Source: Tubiluchus corallicola (Eukaryota > Priapulida > Priapulimorpha > Priapulimorphida > Tubiluchidae). Taken from it: a DNA stretch of 64,000 nt. The position numbers and the translations under genes were made by a program. The notes beneath the pieces were generated by a model. The model did no database searches. It saw only the letters and a list, made by a program, of their open reading frames with translations, and was not told the DNA's origin. How positions within the stretch are numbered: the first letter of the stretch is position 1; every line of letters starts with the position of its first letter. Location: the NCBI GenBank assembly GCA_030141605.1, contig JAQGDQ010000349.1, positions 43,501 to 107,500 of the forward strand. The letters are read 5' to 3'. This document shows, one piece after another, positions 1 to 13,416 of the stretch.

Positions 1-1240
1 GAGTTATTGAAATAAAACCATGTGACTAATTTTGTGTTGTAGTAAGTTGTGTAATATGTATTAATACGTATAGTAAAGAAAACTACCAATAATATCAATT
101 ACAAGATCTAAAAGATCTAATCAGGAGCATTAGATTTTTTCAGCTTTGTTTGGATTGAAGGGAATTCAAGTTGTACTAGTGGCCAGGCATCAGCTGTTTC
201 TTCCCAATAAAATTTTGGTGGTTTTTCCTTGTTTTCAAAACTTTAATACATATTCCATGTTTTGTGTCTAATTGACCAATGGCCAGCCTTGATCAATGTT
301 CTAATACTATAATGGTGATTACTTAAAAAAGCAAAAGTGTCATAATGTTCTTGGTTTCCTGACATGTTGTCAAGTTTTTCCATCCAAGACTCATTTTTCG
401 GCATGAAGCTAATGCAGTCGTCATCGCGAGTGAAAATCTGTATTCACAGTTCACAATTTGGCCATTTTTCTCTGTGTGTTTATGAAGTTAGAGAGTTTTT
501 AATTGTAAAACAATGGTTTTCATTGGTTTCATTTGTTTGTACGTATTGAGTATACCACGAGACGTCAACAAAAACCGTTAGAAAGTTTACCATTTGGTAG
601 ACAGTTTTAGTTTGCTTTTAGACGACAAAAGTTGAATTCTGTCAACGTTGTAAAATACAATAATAACTACAATGTAATTAATGGGCGTAAATAATTTAAT
701 TTTACGTACAATAATTTGATTTAACATCATAGATACAGTTACTAGGCTAATGTAACACCCATTAGGTATTGATTGTATTGGTGTATTGTTGCTAATCAAT
801 TTTATGTACATACATTTTATAGATATGTTAAATGAATTAGATTCGTACACTAAAATGAATTCTTGATCTCCCGCCTTTCTTGCTTCAATGTGCTGATGAG
901 CTTCCACTGGCTGTTAACTTGTGTCTACATGTCATTTATTACTTATTTTTCCATGAGGTGGCACCACAAGCTGAAGCTAGTTTGAGGGTCGTCCACTTCG
1001 TTCTTATACTATAAAAAATCAATAACAAAATTTCACAATCAAATAGTGATGTAATTAATAACTCGCAACGTTTTCAGCTTTGATGGAACTGCATTTAGCA
1101 TACATGCAAACAAACAAAAAATTGTAACTTCTGTACTCTGTGTCATTGTAAGCTATAATTTCGACATCTGTTTAATGCTATCAATTCTCCATGTGTACGG
1201 ATCTATTTGTATAATACGTTATTTTATGAAAATCTGGTGA
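1..1240. other. A+T-rich non-coding stretch
   Basis: I see no exon with convincing splice sites, no homology to a known domain and no repeat structure here. Open frames of 61 and 106 codons occur but have random-looking composition for A+T-rich DNA. Confidence 0.4.
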
Positions 1241-1244
1241 GCAA

Positions 1245-1640
1245 TTTGGGATAAACTGCATATCAAACGAACACTCTCGGTCTCCCACGGTCGCAGAGAG
1301 GGTTTACTTTTCAGTTTGGGACGTCGGAGAAACCGCGGGCAAAATACTTCCAAGAATGGGCGTTTTTGCTCCCGTTTTTTGCAAAATTATAAAACTGAGA
1401 TCTGTAGAATTGGAGCAAGTGAATGGGTGCTGTACAGTATATCATTAGAAAGAGCATTCAACGTGGAGTGTAATAGACGTAGCTTGGTTTCCTGGAACCA
1501 ACCATCCACCCACCAAAATTTTCGAAAAAAAAATACTCAAATAACCCTTAGAAAAAAATTGAAACAGTTTAAGTGAATTGGAAAAATAAGCTAACTCTCA
1601 GAAAAAGGAGAAAATGGTCGATAAAGTGCAAATATTTCGT
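1245..1640 (-). repeat. Diverged copy of the 40-43 kb GC-rich repeat family
   Basis: The stretch with 'atatcaaacgaacactctcgg', 'gggcgtttttgctcccg' and 'ttttttgcaaaattataaaactgagat' matches, in reverse complement, the block at 40485-40690 in the same order. The copy is old: identity is patchy. A plus-strand open frame across it is probably just repeat sequence. Family type is unknown; no RT or transposase motif is visible. Confidence 0.5.
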
Positions 1641-1704
1641 TTAGAAAGGTGCCTGCATAACGGCATGGGGAGGGTTTGCGAAACGGCTGTGCGAAATATT
1701 ATTC

Positions 1705-1995
1705 AACAAGAACAACAATCATAATGATGATGACGATGATGATGATAATGATGAAAATGATGAAACTATAACAGCGACTACGACTTATGACAGTGACGGA
1801 ACAACGATCATGATGATAAAATAGATGATAACAACAACGATGCACGACGGCACAGATGATGATGGCGATGACGATGGCAATTTTGTTGCAATGGTGACAA
1901 TGATGACAATAACGATAGTGATGATGATGACGATTTTGGTGCAATGATGACAATGGTGGTAATGATTAATGATGATGATGGTAATGACGACGATA
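1705..1995. repeat. Imperfect GAT/GAC-rich trinucleotide tract
   Basis: Interrupted GAT, GAC and AAT triplets run for about 290 bp. The His- or Ile-rich open frames on the opposite strand are low-complexity artefacts of this tract. Confidence 0.75.
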
Positions 1996-1999
1996 AGTT

Positions 2000-4215
2000 T
2001 ATAAGACTTTATGCCATATTTGAGCTTGTGTTGTCGGTCCTCCATAAGAACAGCACAGACGTATCCAGCAGCACAAAGCACTTTGCACCATCAAAAAGCT
2101 GTCGCATGTCTTAGTTTTACCACTATTACTTTATTCATATATTGCCTCCTTTAAGAGAATTACGTTTGCGTTTTAAACCAATTCTTCTTCTATTATGAGA
2201 TGAATGGCGAGCGTGTAAGTGACACTCTGCGTGGGCTGAGCGGTTCTTATTGAGACAAATCGATGTATAATAATCGTGTTCAGAAATAAATCCGCACTGA
2301 ACTAAGTTTATTGCCATTGAATTAATAATCCACTCCACATGACGTAAGCAATGAGAAAGTTAAACAGCACGGCACGCTTGTAGAGAAAAAGGATTTGGCA
2401 ACTATTAGGAATGTTTACAATGGAATCAGAAGGTTTGTCATTGTTTAGGGAATACGTGATTCTGGGATAGCTGAGGCAACCTCGTCACAAGTCAGTTAGG
2501 AAATTTCTCGAATGTGTGATGCAATATAACATAAAAAACTTCAGGTTTATTTTAGAAACTAGATCAGTATTTGCTTAATCGCTTGTCGTCCACGTGTACG
2601 TACATTTTGCTTGCACGTATTTGTCAAATGTGCAAACTTTAGTAACTTGGTAAGTTTCAATTGATGCAATTTCGTCGATCAGCTTTATTGTTCTGCAACA
2701 GCACTCTATTATGACGTCGCAATATTAAAAATCCCCACCCCACAACATACGACACACCCACACCAAGCCACAAAACAACATCAACAACAAACATTTTGCA
2801 CAATGTTGAAACTGCCTTAAATGACAAGTGCTAATAAGTCCTTCCGCGAACGGTCAATAATGCGCGAACATTAATTCTACATTACTCCAGAAATTATGGT
2901 AATAAGCCAAAAATGAACAGATACGATGGTTGCAGGTGCAAATTTTCGAAAAAATTAGAGTTTTTGCCTCTTATTGAATAAACGGCAGAGTTTTTTATTA
3001 CAAGAACCAGAAGGAATACCAAACCAACGCTATGGCGAAAAAAGCAGCTTTATAGAGTTTCTTCGCTAGCGAGTAACCCAAAAGCAACAATAAGGCATTC
3101 CAACAATCCAGCGTTCTTCCAGGAGAGCTTAACAGGTCGCCTTGATATGGTTTCAGAAATTAGTAGTTGCACGAATTTACACATATATCTGCCTGGGACA
3201 GGCAGTCTCAAGTTGGTTTTGTTCATTTTCTTTATTCAAAAAAATATTTAAAAGAGATAAAGTTTTTTTGGACATATAGGTGGCTTTATCAGCAAAAAGG
3301 CCCAAGACCTCACATGTCTAATTTTAAAAAGATGAATTGACAATAGACTTCTAAATTGGATGTTATTTTTCTGGTGACCTGTAGTGTATTCCAACTCTAT
3401 TCACAGAAGAAAAGCGAAATGTTAGCCATCAGGCACGTTGTTTACATTTCTGGGAGCTATAGTAAAACAAAATAATTCGACCAGATCTAATCGACTTCGA
3501 ATTTTTCTCACATCGGCCTTTCTTACAACTATTTGAGTTTTCTTCCACTAGTCTTGCTTTTTTCGAATTTTTTGTAACATGGCCTCCTTGTTATGGCATT
3601 TTTCGCCATTTTTGATAGTATGACATTATAATAATGATAAACTGTATCATTACGTATGAAATTTGAATGGATGTATTTAAGCACTTCTTGTGTGAAGCAC
3701 TATGACATGCCAGTGTTTTATACACTTCTTCAGCGGGCTAGGGCATTTTATATGTATAAAAATAAGAAATTCACGAAAACCTAACTAGACACCTACTTGT
3801 TCCAGGCTCTTCGATTATTTTTAAACTGATTTCAAAAATCAGAAAAATTTTAGGCACTATAATGCAGACCATAAATACAGGTCATTTTTAAACATGCGAT
3901 GTTGTCTGTAAAATTATCCTCTTTACCTACTAATATCGCCTTATTTGTAATTGTAGGTGCAGGACAGGTGAAAAACAGTTCAATAAGCTAGTATTAGATG
4001 ATAACCTGACAGTTTTATACTTCACATAGAATTAGAAAACTGTAATTTGTAGGGCAGCAGTGAGGACAGGCTTGCTTGTCTAAGCAGACAACTTTTCCCT
4101 AAGAAAGTGTTACGTCCACACATTATAAGCAATTCCAGGAGCAGTAATTCTTTATCTGTGTGCGCCACCCAGTTTTAAAAGTCTACTTACCGCATTATTG
4201 TGGTGGTCGACATTG
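2000..4215. other. Non-coding interval downstream of the secreted-protein gene
   Basis: No supported exon or repeat was found. A splice-donor-like 'gcg|gtaagtag' at about 4188-4197 on the minus strand, just downstream of the stop at 4216, could start a 3'-UTR intron of the neighbouring gene. Confidence 0.4.
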
Positions 4216-5157
4216 TTAAGGTGTCAAGCGAATGATTCTTTCTGGTGTCCACTTTTTCTGTACGTGGTTTAAACTGACTCTTGGGTACGAGCTGAAACTA
4301 CCCAAATCATTCGTGGATTTAAAATCATCATTTTGGGATATCATTCCTTCGAATCTCGACACCTCGTCGCTGCTAGGAAGCCCAAGATTATCAAAGTTCT
4401 CTCCCTTAATTTCTGGGTTATGAAAGGTATTTAATGAACCTCGATTTTGTTGCACCATTTCTGTTGGTCCTGTGAACCCGATGATACCGTGGAATTGTCG
4501 GATATCTCCTCTTGGTTCCACTGGCACAGCATCCACAATTTTTCCAAATCCGCCGAATCCTTCATGTGCTGGCATTATTGCATCAAACTCTATATCACTG
4601 GAACTAACTGGTTGTTGCTTCTGCGATGGTGGTGGTGGTGGTGGCAACGGCGGTCTCCGATTGACATTCGGCCGGGATGTCCTGTGTCCAGATATTCGTC
4701 CTGTGCTGAGTGCTGATAAGAAATCCTTGACACCAACATCACTATTATAAGGACTGTAAAACTTTGGTTTGCCCTGAACTAGATCCTCGTCCATTTGTAC
4801 TTGGCCAAACACTGGCCTGGCTTGAGACGTGTGTGGACTGTTCTTTCCTTTCGAGAATACTGGAATGTCCTGAATGTAGTCCCTTCTTGGGACCTGCTTG
4901 TTAAATTTTGGTTTGTTCTTAGACTTATACGGAACGTCGATTCCTTTTGTAACGAGCCGCCAAAACAGGCGCAGTTGAGAACAACTGGGTTCAACTGCAC
5001 CTCGGTATCTGGCGTTTTTTACAAAGTCGTTGACGCTGTTGCGCCTGCCAGAGTTTTTCAAGTGATACTGGGCCAGCTTTCTAAAGTTGAGGGCGCAAGA
5101 ACTGCTTAACATGGAATAAATTAAAGCACCAATAGCAAGAAACACGGACGTCTTCAT
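4216..5157 (-). CDS. Secreted proline-containing protein, family not recognised
   Basis: This is an uninterrupted frame of 313 codons ending in TAA. An upstream in-frame ATG at 5220 would add 21 residues, but the ATG at 5157 gives a textbook signal peptide (MKTSV, then a hydrophobic core FLAIGALIY, then a small-residue cleavage region near SSCA), so I chose it. The mature region has a basic NSGRRNS stretch, then an E-P-S-C-x-Q-L-R-x-F-W-R motif, a Lys/Pro-rich segment, a run of six prolines after RRP, and a basic C-terminal end (KKWTPERIIRLTP). There is no transmembrane segment after the signal, and few cysteines. Dibasic sites (RR, KK) exist, so a secreted matrix protein or a propeptide are both possible. 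No other exon was identified; the gene could be single-exon or could have untranslated exons at either side. Length and biased composition argue strongly against a chance frame. Confidence 0.75.
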   Translation of the reverse strand: MKTSVFLAIGALIYSMLSSSCALNFRKLAQYHLKNSGRRNSVNDFVKNARYRGAVEPSCSQLRLFWRLVTKGIDVPYKSKNKPKFNKQVPRRDYIQDIPVFSKGKNSPHTSQARPVFGQVQMDEDLVQGKPKFYSPYNSDVGVKDFLSALSTGRISGHRTSRPNVNRRPPLPPPPPPSQKQQPVSSSDIEFDAIMPAHEGFGGFGKIVDAVPVEPRGDIRQFHGIIGFTGPTEMVQQNRGSLNTFHNPEIKGENFDNLGLPSSDEVSRFEGMISQNDDFKSTNDLGSFSSYPRVSLNHVQKKWTPERIIRLTP

Positions 5158-5220
5158 GTTTGTTAAATCGGCGAGCGTATTTGTTCTGACAAAACGAATC
5201 GGTGGCTTACTTTTACACAA

Positions 5221-8200
5221 ATGTTTTCGTGTGTTCTCGAGCGTTATCGAACAATGTACTGCTCCAGAAATTAGCGGACACTAGATTGAAACAGTCAATG
5301 TTTTTCTGCACAGACTTCTGCTTAAAGTTATGCCTCCATCCATCTTGTGTTGCATGCAGTAAAAGTCGCTGTAAGTAAGAAAAATGTGAAAATTAGAAAC
5401 TCTAAAAATGAACACTAATTAACACAGATGTACATTATCCTGACACTGGCGCAGTTAGGCTGTACAATGTGCACTGTTATGCAGTAACTAACCATATGCA
5501 TCTGAACAATCTATTATTCATATTCATCTGTAGAAGTGCATAACGTTTACTGCAACAAAGGAGAACTGCAACGTTAAGGCAATTCTGGCTAATAAAGACA
5601 AAACTAAAACAGTTAAACAGACAACCCTAATGCTAAAAATGACAATAAAACGACAACAGGTTAAGAAGCAAAAGGGCAATAGTAAATGAGTTGCAAGAAA
5701 GACAACAGCAAAAGGACGAAATAGAAAAAACAGTGGCCAAAAGGCATTGAAGACAATAGATTAAAAAAGTCAACGATGGAAGAAGCAGTAAGTGAAAAAG
5801 ACGAAAAAAGTGGATTTTTACGACATAAAGCTTAAATAGACCCAGGCTTGTCAATTTTAAGAATGAAAGCCATTTTGGATGTAAATTTAAACTAATATAA
5901 CTCAACAAATTTGTGAATGTTGTTTATTGCGGTGTATGTATATGTATGTATATGAGCTAATAAAATATTTCTAGTTTCAACCTATCTAGTTTCATTATGC
6001 TAAAACATAAGCATTTAATATTCGATTGAAATATGCTGATTCAAAATATTCTCTAAAATTTAATGTAAAGCAAAGATTAGGCCTGAACCGATAAATGTGA
6101 CGAAAACACGTAGCAAGCTATTTGTTAGCTGTACGTCAAGAATCAAGATATGGAAATTAAACAGACCTGCACACGTACTTGAGCATTTAATATTTTGCGT
6201 TCCATTCCTTAGCCTTTCTAATAATTTCTTAACACAAACAAACTATATAATTTTCAGATAAGAAAGCACAGTGGTGTATTCACATGAACTATCCATTGCA
6301 GTATGGTCAAACGACACAAATGGAAAGTCCAAATAAGGGTGATGTCCTGCATTAAACTAAGTGAGGCCAGTTAGAAGAATGCAAAATGGTATTTTCATGA
6401 AGCTTAACACTGATTCATCGTCTACTTGCACCTATTCTTGTGTGAAGGATAATTTCACCTACACCAACCATATTGTTTAGTATATCTAATGCACATTTCA
6501 GTCCGAGGCTACCGCAGATATTATACCTTTTTGCAGCCATTTGCAAAAGGTACTTGCGAAGCACCTCATGGCGTCAATATAGCTGGCATGACATTTCTTA
6601 CTTTCTTACAACTCTGGCATCATTACAGGTTAATAGAGGTCATAATGTTATGTCTGCGAGGCAGATCTTTAAAAGATATTGGGTTGATTCAGCGACGTCA
6701 ATATTTCACAGTCTTATCTTCACGCAGCAGGGGAGATATTCTGGGAAAAATGCTTACAGAACTTTGACCAAGGCATTAAGTAATTACAAATAGTGAGTGA
6801 GTGAGTTAGTGAGAGAGTGGGTGAGTGAATGGACGTCCATTTCGTTAGACATGTCACTGACAAAAAAAAATAAACAACATTGTCAGGGTCGACAGGATTG
6901 TTGGAGAAACCCAACATTAAATAGTCTTCGTCAGATAAGAAATTGCAAATTCTAATCGTAAGACGTCTATTCTTCAAAAATTTAATTACGAAAAGTAACA
7001 TTTTGGCTCGAGTGCCAGACTAATAATCCTTCTTTCCTTCTTTTTCAATGATCACAACTTTAGCTTTGTACAAAGACCAAATCCTCTCCTTTAAGCACGC
7101 ATTAGCGATGTTTAACAACACACTTTCCTCCCAAAATCCCATATGTTTCGTCATAAAGGGTGCCATACATCATTGTCTATAGTTTGTTAGTTATTTGCAA
7201 ATTTCGAAAAGCTGAATATAGTTCTGTCATGGTAAATGGCACATTGTACCATGCATTCGTCATCTAGTCCCTGTTAATGCCCTGTACTTCATTTTCCACA
7301 TATTGAAACTATATTTTTACCTTGTAGATACGTCCCCTTAAAAATATTTCATACAAAACGGTGCATTTATCATCTTCCTTTATCTAACATTTGCTATTAA
7401 CTTTCAAAATATTAATTCATTATTAACATTTTCTCGAAACACTTTTCTATATGTTTTCCAAAAATCATTATATAAGAAAATTTAAATTGTCTTACAACAC
7501 GAACCCGCAAATTTAACAGCACGGTCCGCTACTAATGCGGCATGACAGTAATTTGGACATTAAAAATAGTCATCAATGATCACATGCTAAAGCAGCAGAG
7601 CTATCTTAGCGACGTTCAGAATCAGGTGAGTTCACATATTCTCGCAATGAGATAAACAGACAGTGGCAACACTCACTTAAACAACAGAAACTATGTTCAC
7701 CTATCGCAGTCAATCCACTACCATGACCACTCATCTATATCACTCTCACTTCGATTAAGCCTAGCGTGTAACTGCGGCTTAATGGTGCACTGTACAACAG
7801 TTACACGGACTGAGTATAACATCATAATATATAACATCATATAACGTCTGCATTCGCCCGGCATTCATTTTACATTCTAAGACGGCTAATAACGAACGAC
7901 GAAAGTACGGTAGCACAAAAGCGTCAACGCGAATCAAAGCAAACGGTCCATCTTTGATGCATGGACGTCACGCAATGAGCTAATGTAGCCGGACAGGCGA
8001 ATAAACAGAAAATGAATAGATGGCATACATGAAGCCATACATACATAATTATAACAATGGTAAAAAGCTTCTTCCCCAAACAATCTCACGGCGGTGCCTG
8101 GGGGCAGCTGGGCATGTAATTAAGAGCTGACCTAGGGATAATGTAATGTTGAAAATTATTCTAGTAGTGTACTTTAGTACAAGTCAAGTCGCTTTTCACA

Positions 8201-9370
8201 TTCGTGGTGCAGCATTTAGTTTGGAGATATACAGGGTTGTCTAGAAAAAAATGCCTTACACATTAACTCGTAGTCTTTCATCTGATAGGGACAAGTGAGA
8301 CTCACATCATGGTGTGGCGGTTTCTTTTCTTTCCTAAGAGGTATAAATTTCCCTCCATAACTCTCCCATCCGCTAAAACGTTGTTGTACACGACGTTTCT
8401 TTGGGAGCAGCGGAACTCTCGTAGGAACTTTTTGCTCTTTGCCAGAACACCATGTAGAAAAACGTCTTAACAGCGCTTTTGGGTGTCTCGGAGGGAAATT
8501 TATAGCTCTTTGGAGGGAGGAGAAATCAGGCTGCGCCACGACGTGGCTCTCTTTTTACTAATGCTTTCACCAGAATAAGGGCGACGAGTTAATTTAGAGG
8601 AATGTTTTTCTGGCCGACCTGAAACATTTTAATTATTGGCAAATGACGAAATTTTCTTATCCCGCCTCCACACTTAATGTTTATAGCACAATTGCGTTGT
8701 GACGACTTCCCTAAACCAGCATGTTGATTCTCTCTTCTCTTTTGAACAGAATGCGAGGCGAAACGCAAAAAGTTAATAACCCGTAACGGCTCTATCGCCG
8801 AGAAGTCTCGATCATGACGAAAAGAGATTTGTCTCTGTTCAGCGTAATGTCTCCGGAGACCTCTTAAACAAAAATTCTATTAGAAACGGATAAAGAGTGC
8901 TTGCGTTTGATGGATTCCCTCACGGTGGCTATTTTGCTGTTTGTTTTCCTACTTTGAGTGTGGGTGAGTAGTAATCCTAAAACATCTGTAACGCTGTTAT
9001 GTACGCAGATGATGTGATGCACAGAGTATGATAAAATCAAACGTTTGTTATTTACATCTTAAACTTATGCAGTTTGCCACTCTGCAGTAAAATGTATCTC
9101 GCATGCAAACGTGGGAAGGAGGAGGTGGCTGATCTTACTTATGATGCTGTGTCTATAGTAAGGATAATTCTGAACTGGTAGGAGTGCCTTAATCAGTTTT
9201 ACATACAACGTTCTATGTATCAGCCCTCAATGAAAGAAATAGGCAATGGTGGTAGCATGGTGATGAAACCGCCACGTGGAAAGTGTTTTCCTTGTTGACA
9301 GTGGACACCTGATCAATTACTAACTAGCCCGTTGTTGCTTAACTATCACAAAACGGTCGAATGCCCGATC
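5221..9370. other. Intergenic stretch, no supported gene
   Basis: No exon, RNA gene or clear repeat was recognised. A 107-codon minus-strand frame at 8216-8539 is rich in Arg, Lys and Pro but has no recognisable domain, no clear splice context and no initiator support. The first few hundred bases probably hold the 5' UTR and promoter of the secreted-protein gene. Confidence 0.4.
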
Positions 9371-9375
9371 GTTTA

Positions 9376-9799
<424 letters not shown>

Positions 9800-10280
9800 T
9801 TACTGACCATAAAAATATTATTTACAATCTTTGACAAGAATAGCAGAATTGCAACATTTCATAGTCCCAAATTTTCTAGTTTTCAGAAAACAGCAACATT
9901 ATTCAAAGATTAAAAAGTTCACAATAAAAAATTTTCATTTAGTATCAGTAAAAAAAGATACGATGTTGACTGAGCTGAGGTTACAGAAATTTACAGAATT
10001 GTAACACGTAATACAATATTTTGCTGGCGGGGAAAAGATTATTTGTAATAGAAACATTTTGCACCCAAGACAAGAAACTAGATCTATGATGAAAACGTAC
10101 TCCCGGCTATTAGTAGTTCAGAAGAATGCAGCAGCAGTTACTAAGCCTACTCAGCTTAAGTTCACAATACAAATTACAAACTAATAAAGAAAGGCTTAGT
10201 GATCTTTTTAATCATTTTCATGGGTCTAAACAGTTAATTATGAAAATATATTTCCGGATATGTGTATATGTATGTATATA

Positions 10281-10447
<167 letters not shown>

Positions 10448-11429
10448 TCTAGCACGCTTTACAATGGTTACAAGTGAGTACAAAATACATCAAGAAAATA
10501 AAAACGGGTGTACAAATTCTAGAACCTGTGTAAGATGTTTTCTGATAGCTCTAAACAAAGAACTAGCATGAAGTGTAAAGCACAGAGGCCCAAGGCAGTT
10601 GCCTTGTGAATACCCATGATCGAAATTCAAGCTGATCGATCTGCTGCTATACCGACTGATACCGACTGAGACTTACTGTTAAAGTAGGGCTCAAACTTCT
10701 TTAAAATAGCACCATCTATTCTGAAATCCTTTTATTTAGTGTAAATCTGTCAGAAAGTTGGCTTCTCTTACTCTAGTGGGGAAACCTAATATCACAATAG
10801 ATAAAAACACAACAGTGTACATAACAACTGGTTCTTTCTATTAGAAATGTTTCGAATGTCACCCTCATTCATCCTCAACTGATACAACAGAAGTGTGAAA
10901 AGAAAATACATGGAAGGAAAAATATACAAAAACACCGAATAAAGTTGCCAAATTAATGAATAAATACAGCGTGATTTTATGCATCTGTTGTGTTACTTGA
11001 CCGAAAAGGGACAGCAGGTGACGATCGAGTTATTTCCAATAGAAGGATATGGCTGTTCTACATTGTCTTTGATATTTCTGTTTATTGGGAAAGTCACATT
11101 TTAGTTATCGTTTTATCGCTTCATCTACCAACCCCGGGGCATTGTAGGTATTGCATAATCCATCATTTTATAATATTTTAGTTGCCTAATCATCGTCGTG
11201 GCAACGGCAATGGTTTACCGTCTGGATTGCATTTAATAATGACCTTACAATGAAAGCCAAAGTTGTAATTTCCGATTCCGCGAAAGTGATGTTTATTCTA
11301 ATACGTATCAACTATCAATAACTCTTACTCTGCATTTGCAACTGCTTCTATCAGATTGAATTGTTGTGGATGTTTTATATATTGCAAAACGGTCATTTTG
11401 GTCTTCAAGTGTATGAAACTATAACACTC

Positions 11430-11755
11430 TGCAATACATTGCAGAATCTTAATGAAAGTCATTTAACTTTGCATTACAAAATCCGAGCAAACAAGAAACT
11501 GCTGAGGGCTTATTTGGGAGTTTTTGTGAGTAATTAATTAAGCGATTGTGAAAAAATATATAGAGCTGGATATTAATAAGAAATATAATTTTTTTTGGCA
11601 TTTGCCGCAACTTAACGATGAGAAAGAAACTTAGACATAATTCTTGGTTCATTTATCACTGAAGTTTATATATATATATAATATGCAAAGTTATATATAC
11701 AATATATATAATGGAAAGTTAAATGACTTTCATTAAGATTCTGCAATGTATTGCA
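11430..11755. mobile_element. Possible MITE with perfect 41-bp inverted repeats
   Basis: Bases 11430-11470 are the exact reverse complement of 11715-11755. The spacer is 244 bp and A+T-rich. The outer tip TGCAAT-AC-ATTGCA is itself palindromic. I could not find a target-site duplication, so a recent foldback rearrangement is equally possible. Confidence 0.55.
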
Positions 11756-11819
11756 ATGTATATATATATATACGCCAGATTATTTTATTACCTAACTAAC
11801 AAATTAATTAGCCAGTTCG

Positions 11820-11920
11820 TTTGCATATTGATAGGTTGGTTGGTTGTTTAGACTATTTGTTTGTTTGTTGGTTGGCTGAGTGGCTTGTTGGGTGGCTAGT
11901 GGCTTTGCCTTCGCGTATCT
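11820..11920. repeat. Degenerate 4-bp-periodic tract (GGTT/GTTT/GGCT)
   Basis: Tetranucleotides such as ggtt, gttt and ggct follow one another with drift. This looks like a decayed tetranucleotide microsatellite and is complementary in style to the tract at 35660-36060. Confidence 0.5.
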
Positions 11921-12169
11921 TTTACCTATATATAAATTTATTTGAGTTTGAGCCAGGGCCTATCAGGGTCAGTCGCGAATGGGAGCTTAAAGTCAAGCTG
12001 AGTTTTTACTATAATATAAGCTTTTACAAGTTAAAATCTTACTGTCATTACGAATATTCAATTTATTTTATTATAAACTTGCTGTAAAACTTGTTTCTTT
12101 TGATTTTTTATCACTTCGTTGTTAGCGGTATTAAATTTGAAAAACTGCCATTTTTCGTAGCGCTAGACG

Positions 12170-12482
12170 AATGACGTTAAGAGTACAGTCATGAGGTCAC
12201 CAAAGATCGAGAAAACAAACAACGGTAACTAAAGGAGCTTTCTGTTCCTCGTACGTCATTCTCGCTCTCTCGCGCCAAAGACGCGAAACATGGCGGTATT
12301 TACGGCAATGCACGCGTTTGAAATTCGCCAGAAAACGGCGAATTATTTAATTTATAAATCTCTTTTGTTTAATAATAACTATGAATTCTTTGGGTAATCT
12401 TAATAATATGTTAAAATACTTGAATGTCAGTAGGAGTTATATAGGACTTTGGAGACAATCGATCATTATTGCTAATCAAAGT
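12170..12482 (+). promoter_or_regulatory. CpG-rich candidate promoter and first exon
   Basis: CpG density rises locally ('ctctctcgcgccaaagacgcg') just before an ATG in strong Kozak context (AAACATGG, ATG at about 12291). That frame is short (about 36 codons). A second overlapping frame starts at an ATG near 12381 and runs MNSLGNLNNMLKYLNVSRSY onward, ending at a good donor (AATCAAA|gtaagc, about 12481). The second peptide is amphipathic and basic, like a mitochondrial presequence. I found no downstream exon, so this stays a candidate only. Confidence 0.25.
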
Positions 12483-12673
12483 AAGCGTTAGCGATTTTTC
12501 AAAACAAATCAGTTTTCTACACCATGATAGTCTCATTCCATTAACTCTGTTCACAGAGCCTCTTTTATGCTGTTCAAATAACTGGTGATTGGTTGGTCAA
12601 TGGTCATGTCGAATGGTCAGATGATTGGTCATATTATAGAATGTAAATGGGTATGGGTATGTGAAGATAAATC

Positions 12674-13416
12674 CTGGGCCGGCTCTAGGCAGTTGGACGT
12701 CTTTGACTCTTCAACCGTCAACCGCTTCCCCCACAGAGCCAATGCATTCACCTACAAGGTTGAATTTTTGTTGCATATATTAAAGTATAATGGTACTTGT
12801 TTGTTGGGCCTAAACATGTACTATAGTGTACAAATTAACTGTAGTTAATTATCTCCTACAGCTATATTTGAAATTGACCTCATTGTACGTCCCGTGTGTT
12901 CAGGAGCAATCAAAATTTCTACAATTTCTAGTGCGCAGTCTTCATGTACATACCTTTAGATTGATTTTCCTTCAGCCTTTTCATTTGAAATTTTTTTTGA
13001 AACTGAGTCTGACTCCTGTTTTTCACACTACATCCATTTCACTAGTATCATCATCTTCACAACCATATAACTTTGGTCTGGTTGCAAATACTTCATTTAA
13101 AATTATGTTGCTGTTCAATGTCCGCCAACTTTTTTACTTTTAGTTTCGTGTATTACACTCCCGGAGGCTTCGATTTTTATAAGTTATCTGCCATAATTAG
13201 ATGAATGCTAATGCAAAAAACTTTTTTATCAACGGAAGAAGTCGTTACTTCGTCTGCTACCCTATGCATACGTATATAAACGTGGGCAAGAACTTGGTAA
13301 CGCTTCAGTCACCAATAACTGTGACATTGATTATGCTAAACGTAAAAATTAAGGAATTAGTTCATTCTTGCGTTCTTGGCAACTGCCTTGTTTGCCTAAT
13401 GGTAGAGCCGACCCTG
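12674..13416 (+). mobile_element. Non-autonomous hAT-type DNA transposon, copy 1
   Basis: The element begins CTGGGCCGGCTCTA and ends with the reverse complement of CAGGGTCGGCTCTA, so terminal inverted repeats match 12 of 14. It is flanked by an 8-bp duplication, GATAAATC at 12666-12673 and GACAAATC at 13417-13424 (7 of 8). Eight-base duplications and CAGGG..-type tips are hallmarks of hAT elements. No transposase is encoded. A related copy lies at 59924-60605. Confidence 0.8.

Noticed and set aside
8216-8539. 107-codon basic frame on the minus strand
   Set aside because: No domain, no splice context, composition compatible with chance or an old repeat.
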